Numbered from the stretch's first letter, positions 1 through 10,790 are shown. The stretch is DNA of 20,275 nt from Cruorifilaria tuberocauda (GCA_013365365.1 JABVXU010000793.1:1-20275), one strand, 5' to 3'. Notes: a model not told the origin generated them from the letters alone. Numbers and translations are program-made.

Positions 1-98
1 TATTATTATTATTATTTATTACTATTATTATCATCGTTATTATTATTATTATCATGATCGCTATTATTATTTATTGTTATTATTGTAATTATTTTTTT
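1..98. repeat. Imperfect (TTA)n microsatellite at window edge
   Basis: The first hundred bases are almost entirely TTA/ATT triplets, interrupted by ATC, CGT and GTT variants, and end in a T run. The repeat continues off the left edge, so its real length is unknown. It has no coding value in any frame beyond low-complexity Ile/Leu/Tyr strings. Confidence 0.9.
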
Positions 99-533
99 AT
101 TAAATCATATTTCTACGAAAAATTCAAATTAAATTATAATTTGATCTTTCAGTTCCAGAAGATAAAGTACTAAGATGAATTTGATATCTTTTACTCAATC
201 ATCTTTTACTTTGAAATAATCATAATTTTTTTCCTTTTCTTCTTTCGTCTTACTTTCACATCGTTGTAAATGCAAAAGTTAAAATACTGAAAGTAAATGA
301 TAAAACAGCGTTCAATCCGTCGTATTTTGCTGTTGGAGTTTGTTTACTTTTGAAAATTGGAATTTTAAGAATTCGGAAATTTTCGCGGAATAGCAGTCCG
401 AGAAAATTGCTCAACGTAGTTACTACGGAAGCATTCAACGTTTTCTGTGGTTTGTTTTGAATCTGTCGCAGTCATCATTGAGCGGATTCTATCGTGCTGT
501 TGTGGTTTCTACCGGATTTTTCGAAGATTTCTA
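99..533 (+). promoter_or_regulatory. 5' flank / probable promoter and 5'UTR of the YPEL gene
   Basis: This is the non-repetitive stretch before the first coding exon. It holds a perfect dyad (CGTAGT, central T, ACTACG at 415-427) about 107 bases before the ATG. A candidate acceptor (ctgtcgCAG, ending at 471) could serve a 5'UTR intron or nematode spliced-leader addition. No clear TATA box is visible. The 534 ATG is preceded by TTTCTA, which is not a strong Kozak context, but it is the first ATG in that frame. The extents of promoter and UTR are inferred; only transcript data would fix them. Confidence 0.4.
415..427. promoter_or_regulatory. Perfect inverted repeat CGTAGT-T-ACTACG upstream of YPEL
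   Basis: Six bases are mirrored exactly around one central T. This is the size and symmetry of a homodimeric transcription-factor site. It stands in a less A+T-rich stretch (about 360-440) that contrasts with the surrounding DNA. No factor is assigned; chance occurrence is possible. Confidence 0.35.
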
Positions 534-2809
534 ATGGCTGCAATACCAGCTGTTAAACTTGTCGAACCAATTAAGAAAGAAAAATCGAAAACTTTTCAGG
601 TATACTTAGCTATACTTACTTTTTACGTATATTTAGGTTATAGTATTTATAGTCATACGTTTATTTTTTTTTTCGCTCTTACCGATGATTATCAGTGATA
701 TTTAATAATTCGATCACATTTCAACTCTTTTCTCCGATACGATCATGAAATGATGATTTGTGCTATTAATCATAAATTGATTAAATTACTCTCTCATACT
801 GTAACTTTTTCAAAGAAGTCATTAATTCATAGCATTGTTTTAGTTTATTGTTAAAATTTTAGATTGTAATATTTTGGTATAAAATTACCCTTGTAACTTA
901 TGAAATAATTACTTCTAAATATAAGAGAAGTGAATTTAAGACAAATGATTTAAAAGCAATGATGGCAAAAATTGAAGTTTAGGAAAAGAGCATTACAGCT
1001 TTTCCATTAAAATTATAGTTTATATTACAAATCAAATAATTAAACTCAATTTCATGTTAATTAAAATTTGCATAATTAGAAGCATCGTTTCAATTATTTG
1101 ATTTTAGTTTTTTTTTTTTTTTCAGGCTTACTTACCGGATGGAGCTCGTACTTATAGCTGTGTACATTGTCGTGCAAATTTAGCAAATCATAATGAGCTA
1201 ATTTCAAAGGTAATTTTTATTCCACCTTTTTACAGTTTCTTCTTGTTTTACCAAATTTCTAATTCCAAAATTAGTTCCTTCCTTTTTTTTCGAACTTCAA
1301 ATGTTCATTTTGTAAAATTGGTTTAGTTCAATATCGGACAATTTCATCATATCTCAAGTTTTTTTCATTTTTCATTATACTGTATTTTCATCTTTTCAGC
1401 TGTTGTACTTTTCATTTAAATTACAAAAGAGAAAAAAAAGTTTGAAAGAATTGTTCGAAAAGATTTCATTCCTCTCTTTTTTTTATTGCAGTCTTTCCAA
1501 GGTAGTCAAGGGAAAGCTTATTTGTTCAATTCCGTGTAAGTTTCTTTTTTTTTTTCTTTTACTCTAACACTTTCATTTGTCAATCCATTCTTTTTTCTCG
1601 CAATTATCTGAAAATAATTTGTGAATTTTAATGTTTGAAATAACTTAGGGGAAAGTTTAATTTCAAAAACTTTTTCAACATTTACTAAGAATTCTTTTTT
1701 TTTTGCAAAAATATTTTCTTGAGATTTTGTTATATTCCAATTCTTAATCATCCCTGAAATACTAATAAATTTATTCATTTAAAATTTTAATTTACACACT
1801 GTTTTAGCGAAATGATAATAAAGGTGATAATGATAATGATAATGATAAAGCGATAATAAAACTGTTATTAAAAAAATCATTATATCTTAAATCATTAAAT
1901 GATATTTGTACAAGTGTGTTTCTTTTATCTCATCACAATATGATAATAAAACTGATAATTGCAGTGATAATAATAAAATGATAATAAAACTATTGTTATA
2001 AAAAAATCACTACAATTCGATTGTTCTTGACCTACTTAATCAGATAGAACTCTGTCGTAAATCACTGAAATGGTATTGTAAAAGTGTTTTTCTTTTATCA
2101 TTTACTTTTATCTTGTCGCAACAGACTATTAATCACTTAGCTGTCTTTTTTAGTTTTATTTTCTATAAGTTTTCTTCGAAACAAATTGTTAAAAAAAACT
2201 TTTCACAAGAAGAAATAATATATTTCCTTTTTTTTAGCAGAAAAGAAATTTGAAGAAAGAAAATAAAACAAATTTAAAGAAATTATCATAGCTAATAGCA
2301 AGCTTCATTAATAAATTGCAATAATCAATAAAAAAGTTATTATCAAAAGTAAAATAGCCAAGTTTTCTAGGGTAAATATAGGATGTGGCCCAGCGGAAGA
2401 ACGTGTTTTATTAACTGGCCTTCACGCAGTAGCAGACATATACTGTGAATGTTGTAAAACAACACTTGGCTGGAAATATGTAAATTTTTACTTCTCATTA
2501 TTATTCATTAAACTCAATTATTCAATTATTCATTATTTATTAAAGAACTGTAAAATACTTAAGAAAGTAACTGTCGGATCAAAATATTTCAATTACAATT
2601 TTATATGTGTTTTTCATTTTCATATTATCATTGCTAATTTAATCAAAAGAAAAATCATTCGCTGCTAACTTTTCAGCATTTAATTTCAGGAACATGCATT
2701 TGAAGTTAGTCAAAAGTATAAAGAAGGTAAATTTATCATCGAATTGGCGCATATGATAAAAGATAATGGTTGGGATAAGCGTGATTTCAAAAGGAATAGC
2801 ACTCATTAA
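534..2809 (+). CDS. YPEL: Yippee-like zinc-binding protein (YPEL1-4 type), five exons, complete
   Basis: Exons are 534-599, 1126-1209, 1492-1535, 2371-2479 and 2690-2809 (stop TAA at 2807-2809). They join to 140 residues. All introns (526, 282, 835 and 210 bp) are GT-AG; introns 1, 2 and 4 are phase 0 and intron 3 is phase 2. The protein matches metazoan YPEL1-4 nearly throughout: [70 protein letters not shown] and [18 protein letters not shown]. Zinc-ligand pairs are C34/C37 and C90/C93, with exactly 52 residues between them, the Yippee signature. The family has a small beta-sheet zinc fold related to Mis18 and cereblon. Vertebrate members are linked to nuclei, centrosomes and the mitotic apparatus, but no enzymatic role is established. 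Oddities are a longer N-terminus (22 residues before the splice), about ten basic/polar residues after GWD, and Cys at 92 where vertebrates have Asn. The ATG at 534 is chosen because no in-frame ATG lies between 447 and it. A variant polyA hexamer (AATAAG, 2876-2881) is weak. Confidence 0.96.
1851..2120 (+). repeat. Diverged tandem duplication inside YPEL intron 3
   Basis: A block starting GATAATAAAACT and ending in the T-rich run CTTTTATC appears at about 1851-1938. It recurs at about 1979-2120 with shared landmarks: ATAATAAAACT, a run of A's before ATCA, TAAATCA(C/T)T, GTA-AA-GTGT and TTTCTTTTATC. The second copy carries an extra segment of a few tens of bases (about 2015-2056) absent from the first. 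Short GATAAT repeats (1811-1858) precede the pair. It looks like an old local duplication followed by an indel. No exon is disturbed. Confidence 0.65.
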
Positions 2810-2969
2810 TTTACATCCTTTGTTTTAAACAAATAGTGAGAATGATGAAATAAGTAAGAAATTGAAATTGAACAAAATAAGCAATCAATTTTTCCTTACT
2901 CTTTCATTTTCTTTGTTCTTTATATTGTAAATTTCAAAACTTACTGTAAATCTAATCACACTGTAATTG
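2810..2969 (+). other. Probable 3'UTR / downstream flank of YPEL
   Basis: This is A+T-rich sequence after the TAA with no open frame of note. There is no canonical AATAAA close by; AATAAG at 2876-2881 is the nearest variant. The transcript end cannot be placed from sequence. Confidence 0.3.
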
Positions 2970-3028
2970 TTTTCTCTCTTTCTTTCTTTCTTTCTTTCGC
3001 GCTCTCTCTCTCTCTCTCTCTCTCTTTC
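2970..3028. repeat. Compound (TTTC)n-(CT)n microsatellite
   Basis: Four or so TTTC units are followed by GCG and then about a dozen CT units. Apart from the short GCG interruption (2999-3001) one strand is wholly pyrimidine. Such arrays are length-polymorphic in most genomes. Confidence 0.95.
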
Positions 3029-6000
3029 ATAATGGTTTTCATCAAATTTTATCATTTATTAACTGTTACATATTTTATCACACACGTCTATGAAGGAAAT
3101 ATCATTTAGGTACCAAAAAGTACTTTTATAGGAATTATTTATTTTGATTTTATATTTCACTTTAACTTAGCTTGAACTAAGTTTAACTTAGTTTGTTAGG
3201 TAGCATTCTAAGTTTCATTATCCATCACATTATGTTCATTAGTTATTAATGATTATTGAATCAATTTATACTTTCTTAGAAGCAATTTTGTGCTTTTTAA
3301 AAAAAAAGCTGGTTTTTCGTTTAAGTGCATGAATAATTTTTCAATTCACTTCAATTTCATGCGAAATTTTTTGAATTCAAAAATTTAAATTTTCAATGTG
3401 TCGAATTAGGATAAGGAAAATAAATAGTTTCAATGAAAATAATATTATGCAGTTTTTTATTATTGTTAGGCAACACTTTATGGGAATTTTAGCAACTCTC
3501 GAGCTACTCCAAGAAATTTTCAGAAGTCTCTCGCTTAAGATCAGATTTAATGAAAAAAAGAGAACTGAAATGAAACTTTTGAATAAATTAATTTCAATTT
3601 AGGATATAGAAAAATAAAGGAGAGATATAATTTAGCTTGATCGATCAAATTAACGCTTCGAGCAAAAAGTAAAATAATGCTTTTTCCTTCTTTTTTAATT
3701 TGTGAAATTTTGCTTCATTCTTTCTTCTGCTTAAAACGAAAGCTAAAAATTTGAAATTTTTGAAATCAAAATTGGTAAATCACCTTTTATATGATCAAAA
3801 GTTTTCTTTCCTTTTGTAATTAAATGAAATTTATACTTAAAGTTTATCCAAAAAGAAACACAAAAAATTTCTTTATTTGATGTTCAAAATTTCATCGATT
3901 GATCTCTCATCACATATGGCATCCTTTTCATGTACACAAATAAAATATTTAAATTTTCTTAATATTATTTTTTGTTTACTATAAACTTGATACGCGAATA
4001 CAGTACTGTCAATTGTAGTAGCTTAACAGATGCATAGGAATGAATGATCAGTAATCCTTCTTAATATGTTTTCAATTTATTCATATCTATAGATCATAGC
4101 GCAAAATTAGGTAAAATATATGAATTGTCAAATTTTACATGACAATTTTTGTTGAATATGATATTTAATCAGAGTGGGATAAAATAATTGCATTGCGTCA
4201 TATCCCACAATATTGAACTGGAAAACATTGTAAAATTATAACTTTTATTTGTTACAATTTTGCCACTGCAATTGTTATTTTGCAAGATTATCATCTAATT
4301 TTATATGCATAGCTGAATGAGCATGTTTAATTCTCTTCCTTCACTACATTTTCTTTCATTTTGATAACTTTTTCTATCAAGTAGTAATTTGAACTAACTT
4401 TCAAATTCAAAATTCTCATGTACGAATCATATTTTCTTATATAATATTGTTCGATCAATTCTTGAACTACAAGAATTACTTTATGAAATTATCAAATTTT
4501 CGATTCTTCAAATTTAATATTTTCCCATAGTACATGACTCATTCTGGCTATCCTCATTAATTATCGCTCGTAATTTTTACAATTTCATTCCATTATGTTA
4601 CGAATTATGAAAACATGTAAACAGTTTAAATGTAAACAATTATTAGAAGGCTTAAGGCTTAATTAAATCGTAATTGTCTATCGCTTATATTCATTAAAAT
4701 TTCGGTTTAATTGAAACAAATTTATGATAGGGAAGAAAAGATCAATAGAATTGTGATAACTAAATTGCAGAGTATTTGTTAGGCAATGAAATTATTACCT
4801 TTTCAAAAATAAACAAAATTGAATGCAAAGAAATTTTTTAAAGTATCGATTAATTGTATAAAGGTATAATTTAAAATTGTACCACGCATTTTTTTGTCAA
4901 GTTCTTGTCATTATTTATACGTACAAATTATTCTATTATGTACAAATTATCTTATTTTTCCCCTTCTGAAACTCTTTTCAATACGCAAAGCATCCAAGCG
5001 CAATATTATTTCATGCATTGTCACCATTTGACGCTGTACATATATATATGCTGTACATTTTTTTTTTCTTTTGGTAAATTGTTGTCATTATCATTTTAAT
5101 CATTTTAGGGCAAACAAATGCTATCGTCGCTTTCTGGGATTTTTTCTTTTCATAGGAAAAAATTTTAAATTCATGCATCAATTTACATCAGCATATCTTT
5201 TTGTATGTATTAACAATCAGTGTTACTCATTGCTACAAAGTTAATTTTGTATTTTATAGAGGCATACATAAAGTTATGCTTATTAACATTAAAATGTTTC
5301 TATTACAAAACACATGCTTCGGTATATTTAAAAACAGTACTGATGATTGGCAGAAAAGGATAAAATATGCGAAGTGATTAAAAATGATTAGTAAAAAAAG
5401 AAATTTTCCAATTCGAAATATAAATAAATTATTTTACAGCTTGCAGCAATTCCAAAAAATGCGAAGAAATGGAAATTTAAATTTTCAACTTTTTAAACTT
5501 AGTTAGCACTTTTAAAGTTTAACTTTTCAAATACATTAATTTAAAATATTTATGTGAAATAAATAAATAAATAAATGAAGGTAAATAAAAGTATTTTATG
5601 TGATATGGCCAAATTTACTTTCTATGCAGCTAATAGTTAAAATTTTTCAACTGATAAGATTTATTTAAAATTCCACTTCATATGAAGAAATAAAGAAATT
5701 AATTTAATAACTTTTTCTTTATTCTTGATTAGCACAGTGATAAACTATACAGGAATGCTTACATTGATTCAGTATTTTTATCTCAAGTTTATCATTTCTT
5801 ATATTATCGAAAAGTTAATTTTAATTTAAACTACTTATGTCATCTTATTTAAAGCAGTTCTTTTTTTTTCGATTTTTCATTAATGAAATCATGCTAAGGA
5901 TAATATAGAGCTTATCCATTATCATGCTTGAAAATTTCATTTTTAACCAATTTTATTTAAATTACTTTTCTTGATAAAGAATATCCGTGATCTCTAAATA

Positions 6001-7560
6001 GTCCGTCTCTTCCCAGTCAATAATTAAGCAAATTTCATGGTTCATTTCGAAGCTTATTAGCAGCAGTAATTAGCAGTAAACAATAGATCCATACAAATTA
6101 CCTCTTTTTCCTTTTAATAATGCACGAGAGAAAAGTTGCTAAAAAGAGACTTGATATTCTCGAGAACTCTGATGTACGAAGTACTCAATATAATCCAGAC
6201 TTTCATAGCACTTAGTATATTCATGCTGAAAGTTTCATTAATATTAAATTGCTTAAACTTTTATTAAAACTGTCATCTATTAAATTAATCTATACTTCAA
6301 TTTGAGCATTAGTAAAATGAAATATTTGGCGATTTATAGGCTATTATTTATGAAGCAAATGTTAAATAATACTAATAAGCTAAGTAGCCTACAGGTTAAA
6401 TAGTTATTTCAATTTAAAATAGTTTCAAATATGATTTATTTCCCGTAATTACATTTTTTTCTCAATTTAGCATATAGCATATTTTGAGTGAAAACTTCAA
6501 CATCGATTACTTTATTATTCGAATATTTATTTTTTGAAATTAAATTTTAATTTTTACATAAACTATTTCTAATATTTTCCTCTGAAATATTAACAATAAA
6601 CGAACTTTTTACATGATTTCAATCGATGGCCATTTATCAAAATTATCACCCATAATTATCGAAAAAAAAGAAATAACAATGTAATAAATGTGATTAACTC
6701 AAACAGTAAATTATTTTGATAAAAAAATTTCTAAATATCAAAACACATTAGCGAAGCATGCGATCTTTTTCACCTTCATTTAAATGTAACTAAACTTTCA
6801 TAGAGTGATTTTTCTACCTAGAATGAAAGTTAGAAGTATGAAGTAATTAGCTTATTAATATGAGTAAGCTAAAGAATGTTATACTGATATACCTGTCAAA
6901 AATTAACAAATCTTTCAATATTTGTTCTTTGAAGTTATAGCGATTTCTTTGAATGAAAAGCTAATTTAATGATATTCATTTGATTTATTTCATTTATAAA
7001 ATCATTTATTAAAAGTATGTCATAGGGCAAACTGATCAATGTAAGTTACGAAACATAAAATTCCCTGTTTTCCATCATTTAATTAAAATTTAACAAAAAG
7101 GCATCAAAAATTCGAAGCTTTATCACTTGTGATGAATATTATGATAAATTTGAAAAATTTAGGCAACGAAATTTTAGGATGAAATAATACTTCACCCAAC
7201 AAATCGTAATCAATTAGGTGATAATTTAATTGATTTATAACACTATGAAAAATTATCATTAATTCCTAAAAATTTCAATGATAATTTTAATGATAAAGAA
7301 GCGAAATATGTTACCATTTTGCTACTATTTTTGATAGTATCAGTAAGTAATATTACTTTCATTTTATCGTTAAATTTTTACGTTTTCACGCAAGCAATTC
7401 TCATACTTACGTAAAATAGAGTTATCTTTTAAAAAAAACTTGAAATTTATATTAAGTAAGAAAAAAATTCATTTTATTTGTCAATTTATAAATCTTCGAT
7501 TGTTTACAAGAATTTTTCAGTGCTTAAAATTACTAGTAAAATCATAATAAAATCAAAAAT
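3029..7560. other. Gene-poor A+T-rich stretch, nothing supported
   Basis: About 4.5 kb without a recognisable coding region, RNA gene or mobile element. Stop codons are dense in all frames. The open frames present (for example 3396-3602 and 4905-5099, plus strand) are short, low-complexity and match no family I know. The sequence could be intergenic or a long intron of a gene outside the window. One small frame at 6120-6215 is listed separately. Confidence 0.6.
6120..6215 (+). other. Small ORF of 31 codons, unrecognised
   Basis: ATG to TAG with a mixed, charged composition: it begins MHERKVAKKR, then LDILEN, and ends in a Tyr/Asn/Pro/His-containing tail. This differs from the Ile/Phe/Lys/Asn translations typical of the surrounding A+T-rich DNA. 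It follows a pyrimidine-rich stretch (CCTCTTTTTCCTTTTAATA) that could act as a weak acceptor, but no partner exon was found. It may be chance, a lone exon, or a fragment of an old element. Confidence 0.15.
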
Positions 7561-7563
7561 TCA

Positions 7564-7630
7564 TGATAATAATAATAAAAATAATAATGATAATAATAAT
7601 AATTATTATTACTATTATCAATTGATAATA
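7564..7630. repeat. (AAT)n microsatellite with inverted arms
   Basis: AAT/GATAAT units on the left run directly into ATT/ATC units on the right. The block around 7589-7619 is therefore close to a perfect palindrome (GATAATAATAATAATT against AATTATTATTACTATTATC). It can form a long A+T hairpin. This probably arose by repeat inversion and has no coding meaning. Confidence 0.85.
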
Positions 7631-7751
7631 CTGATTTATTCAATTTAAATTACTTCAGTTTTAGCTTGCTAAAAAGTAAAATAGCTGCTTTATTTTATGT
7701 AAAGCCATAAAATGCAAAAAATCAACGATAATTCTCAATTATTCCTCTGCT

Positions 7752-7980
7752 AACAAAAAAATCATAATAAAATATAATAAATAATGATAATGACAATAAT
7801 AACAACAATAATAATAATAATAATAGTAATAATAGTAATAAATAATAAATAGTAAACAGTAAATAAATAATAAATAATAACAATAATAATAATATAAATA
7901 AACAATAAATAATGAATACTAACAATAACAACAACGATTATGACAATTATAATAAATAATGAAATCAATGAAAAATAATA
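7752..7980. repeat. Long imperfect (AAT/AAC)n microsatellite
   Basis: About 230 bases of AAT, AAC, GAT and AGT triplets. Overlapping minus-strand frames here translate to long Leu/Ile runs and are artefacts of the triplet repeat. The array is interrupted enough to be old. Confidence 0.92.
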
Positions 7981-8196
7981 AAGTTGACATAATATAAAAT
8001 AGTGATCTTAAGAAAACTGTTGCATGTTGATTGTCAAAATTCTACCTTGATGCAGGCTAATCCATGCATGCTTATTAGCTGTTTGAAATAAAATTATTTA
8101 AAATGTTTGATAAATTACTGAGTACTGTACTTTTTCTGCTTTTGCCCGTCCTCTTCCGTTTCATCTCATGCATTTCACTTTAAGCGATATTCATTC

Positions 8197-8365
8197 ATCT
8201 AAAGTATAAATTTCAATGAATGATGCAATCATTTGAAATATAAATTTTAAAGAATTCCTCATTATCCTAAAATATAAATTTTAAGGAACACGTAATTATC
8301 TAAAATATAAATTTTAAAGAATGCATAATTATTTGAAATATAAATTTTAAAGAATGACTATCCAT
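8197..8365 (+). repeat. Five-copy tandem repeat, 33-34 bp unit
   Basis: A core AAATATAAATTTTAA recurs at 8236, 8270, 8303 and 8336, preceded by a diverged copy (AAGTATAAATTTCAA) at 8202. Spacing is 34, 34, 33 and 33 bp. Between cores the units read approximately AGAATNCNTAATTATNTG and are less conserved. The array is a minisatellite; units abut directly with no unique spacers. Confidence 0.88.
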
Positions 8366-9793
8366 TAAAGTAATATTTTCCAGAAATTTTCTCGTTTGCT
8401 TTCTCCTTTTCAACTAATTTTTATTATTTTGAATTTTGAATATTCTGTTTAATAATACTTAGATCAAAAATATTACGTAAAAGTAGATTTTTCAAGTGAA
8501 ATAAGCAGTACATGACAATTATTAAATTTTTTTAGAAAATGAATAATTATATTTAAAGGATAAAGAAACTTATAAAATAACGATGATTTCGCTAATTAAT
8601 AAATGTCTAACTTTTGCTCAATGCGCTAAGTTTATTTAATAAGTTCTGTAATTTCAATGTCTAATTAGCTGAATAATTATAACAGAATAAGAAACTGCAG
8701 AAGGAGCAAAAAAGTTTCAAAATTATCTAAATATTATCAGAATTGTTATTAAATTTTTGTAATATCTAAGCGTAAAATGCTTATTTTAGATACTATCCAA
8801 ATAACCAAATGGCTAATTTCGATTTCAAATCCAACATGCAAGTTCTAAATTAAAGCAGAAATTAAACAGAAAAGCAAAATAATAAAATGAAGAAATCATA
8901 GTTCCTGATTTCCATGATTTTCCGTTTGTGATGAATAATTAAATCAAGAATATTATGTTATATCAGTTTAGGTTCATTTCCTTTCTTCTTTTCCCTTCCA
9001 TTGAATTACTGATAAAAACTGCATTCCTGTTAATCAGTAAATAGTTTGAAATTACTTTATTTCACAAATAAAATAATGCTTGAAATTGCCATCTTGTTAG
9101 TATTCAAAAGAAAGTAATAATTAGTAATTAATTAAAAAATGATAATTAATGGAAACAGTAAAAACAATGCAATTATCGAAACTTGAAATTTCTTCTGATA
9201 ATACGATGGTAATGATAATAACTATTGCTGATGACATTATTTATTACTTATTTAGATAAGTTCAATCAATCTCGATTACATAAATCTTATTACATGCAAT
9301 GAAATGATTTATTTATTTTTGTTGGAAATTAATAATTTACTTTACTAATATTTTCAAATTTTCAACCAAAAACATACATTTGCCTACAAATATTAATAAA
9401 ACTTTCTGGGAAGCAATAAGTTATTACTTTTACAAATCATTTAATTAAATTGAGAAATTTACAAGTGAGACAATGAGGCATATAGGAAATCATCCGAATT
9501 AGTTGAAAGAAAATAAGCTAACAAAATTTCTCATCAACAAAGCTATGACATAAGTAAGCAATCTTTGAATGCTAGCTAACTTGCAATAGTTATTTAGCGA
9601 TATTTGTCATTTGTCACATAAAAGTTCGCATCACTGTTCTATCCCCTAAACTAATTTATTGCGATTTATCATTCAAATGATAATTATGAACTAAAAATTC
9701 ATTTTACTTAAAATTCAATCTTACTCTATTTATACTTAAATCTATTTTATTTATCACAATTCAATCTACCTGCTTGTTTATCCATCTATTCAT
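8366..9793. other. A+T-rich stretch, nothing supported
   Basis: No open frame, RNA gene or repeat array worth naming was found. It borders the low-coordinate end of the retroelement remnant. I looked here for the missing C-terminal part of its polyprotein and for a 3' LTR but recognised neither. Confidence 0.55.
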
Positions 9794-10790
9794 TCATTTA
9801 CCTATCCATCCATCTTCTATCAGTTCTTCCTTCTCTTCATGTAGATTTTCAATTTCATTTTCCTGTTCCATTCGAGTTTCATCGGTGCTATTTTCAGTGG
9901 ATATAACAAGCTTATTGGTCTAGCTTCTACTTCTACTACTAAAGTTAGGAATTTCATTTCTTTTAATAATTTCTAATCAATAGCGTTTCCCATTGCATTT
10001 TTTATTAACCCTATTAAGCTTTCATATAAATTCCACCTGTTCAATGAGCTTTAGGTATGATATTTTTTCATGTCATCCGCTTCTCAGCTCTGTTGTTGCA
10101 TTAGAGTTTTAAGAACTAACCAAAAGTGAATTGCATTATCACTTACTTTAGGACAATCACTACGAGCTGTAAATCTTCTGAGGACATAGAAAAGCTTTCC
10201 TCTGCTAAATTCCTTACTAATTCCAAATGCATTAGTTCTTGTGGTATAAAGAATGTCAGCTATTCCAGCTTCTCCTCTAACTGTAAGAGTCCAAGCCTAT
10301 TTGAGTGAAGGTAAACTAGGCATGAGTAGAAGCTTAAATGGTTTAGCATTTGGTTTTCATCATCTACAATTCATGCATTGTTTGTTTACTTCCTTCTTGT
10401 GACATCAAATTCGCTTGATAAAGTATATAATGATGATACACTATCAGTAGTTTGTAGATAATTTGATCATTTGGTAAGTATGAAATTTGTTCGTCATGAG
10501 TGGCTTCAATTTAACTTATCAATTCCTTTTCTATGTCTTTGATCAATTCTGTTCAACTTTCATTAGACGTTTTCATTACCACGGGGCATCTGATTGAAAC
10601 GATTAAATTTCTTACTTTGGACTGAAAATAGTAATACTCGCTAATCTTCGCCACTTCCAATTCTCCTGGAAACAAAATTGATAACTCTATTTTCATTTTC
10701 ATTTTACCTGATTCACTTAACCCACTTAAGTCATAACGTGATCTTCGTTGGATTAGTGCTTGAACACTCTCCCCCTAATCATCCCATTCT
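9794..10790 (-). pseudogene. BEL/Pao polyprotein remnant: integrase region with frameshifts
   Basis: On the minus strand one frame runs from 10774 to 10364, broken by in-frame stops at 10553-10555 and 10511-10513. It carries YLPND...YKLLIV-HH, the approach to the integrase zinc domain. A shifted frame from 10377 has CMNC, NAKPFKL and MPSLPS, the usual link to the catalytic core. The core follows in pieces: GLD (first Asp at 10289-10291), LTVRGEAGIA, HLELV-NLAEESF, LRRF, SDNAIHF (second Asp at 10138-10140), and GGIY, then a frameshift and the Glu at 10021-10023, followed by LIGLIKNAM and LTLVVEVEA. An acidic Glu/Asn-rich tail (about 9898-9794) matches the linker seen after BEL/Pao integrase. 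At least five frame changes or stops are visible. The catalytic D-to-E spacing (about 38 codons) looks shorter than usual, suggesting an internal deletion. It is a pseudogene with no plausible product. Confidence 0.85.

Noticed and set aside
256..438. Minus-strand 60-codon frame upstream of YPEL
   Set aside because: It starts at a non-ATG codon, matches no known family, and lies in the presumed promoter; no splice partners were seen.
447..533. Upstream extension of the YPEL first exon to 447
   Set aside because: The codon at 447 is GTG, not ATG. The extension is unlike any YPEL N-terminus and would add a Cys/Phe-rich stretch; the ATG at 534 fits better.
1518..1778. 86-codon minus-strand frame across YPEL exon 3 and intron 3
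   Set aside because: It is antisense to a confirmed exon-intron junction and Lys/Asn/Phe-rich; a shadow of A+T-rich intron DNA.
3396..5099. Short plus-strand frames at 3396-3602 and 4905-5099
   Set aside because: Low-complexity translations typical of A+T-rich non-coding DNA, with no family match or splice context.
7722..7968. Two overlapping minus-strand frames of about 70 codons rich in Leu/Ile/Val
   Set aside because: They are translations of an imperfect AAT/AAC triplet repeat; composition is dictated by the repeat and no family is matched.
8197..8365. CRISPR-like array because of the ~33 bp period
   Set aside because: Units abut directly with no unique spacers, and the organism is eukaryotic; it is a minisatellite.
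10126..10308. Plus-strand 60-codon frame with Ser/Cys-rich product
   Set aside because: It is the exact antisense of the integrase core of the retroelement remnant, which carries the recognisable motifs on the minus strand.
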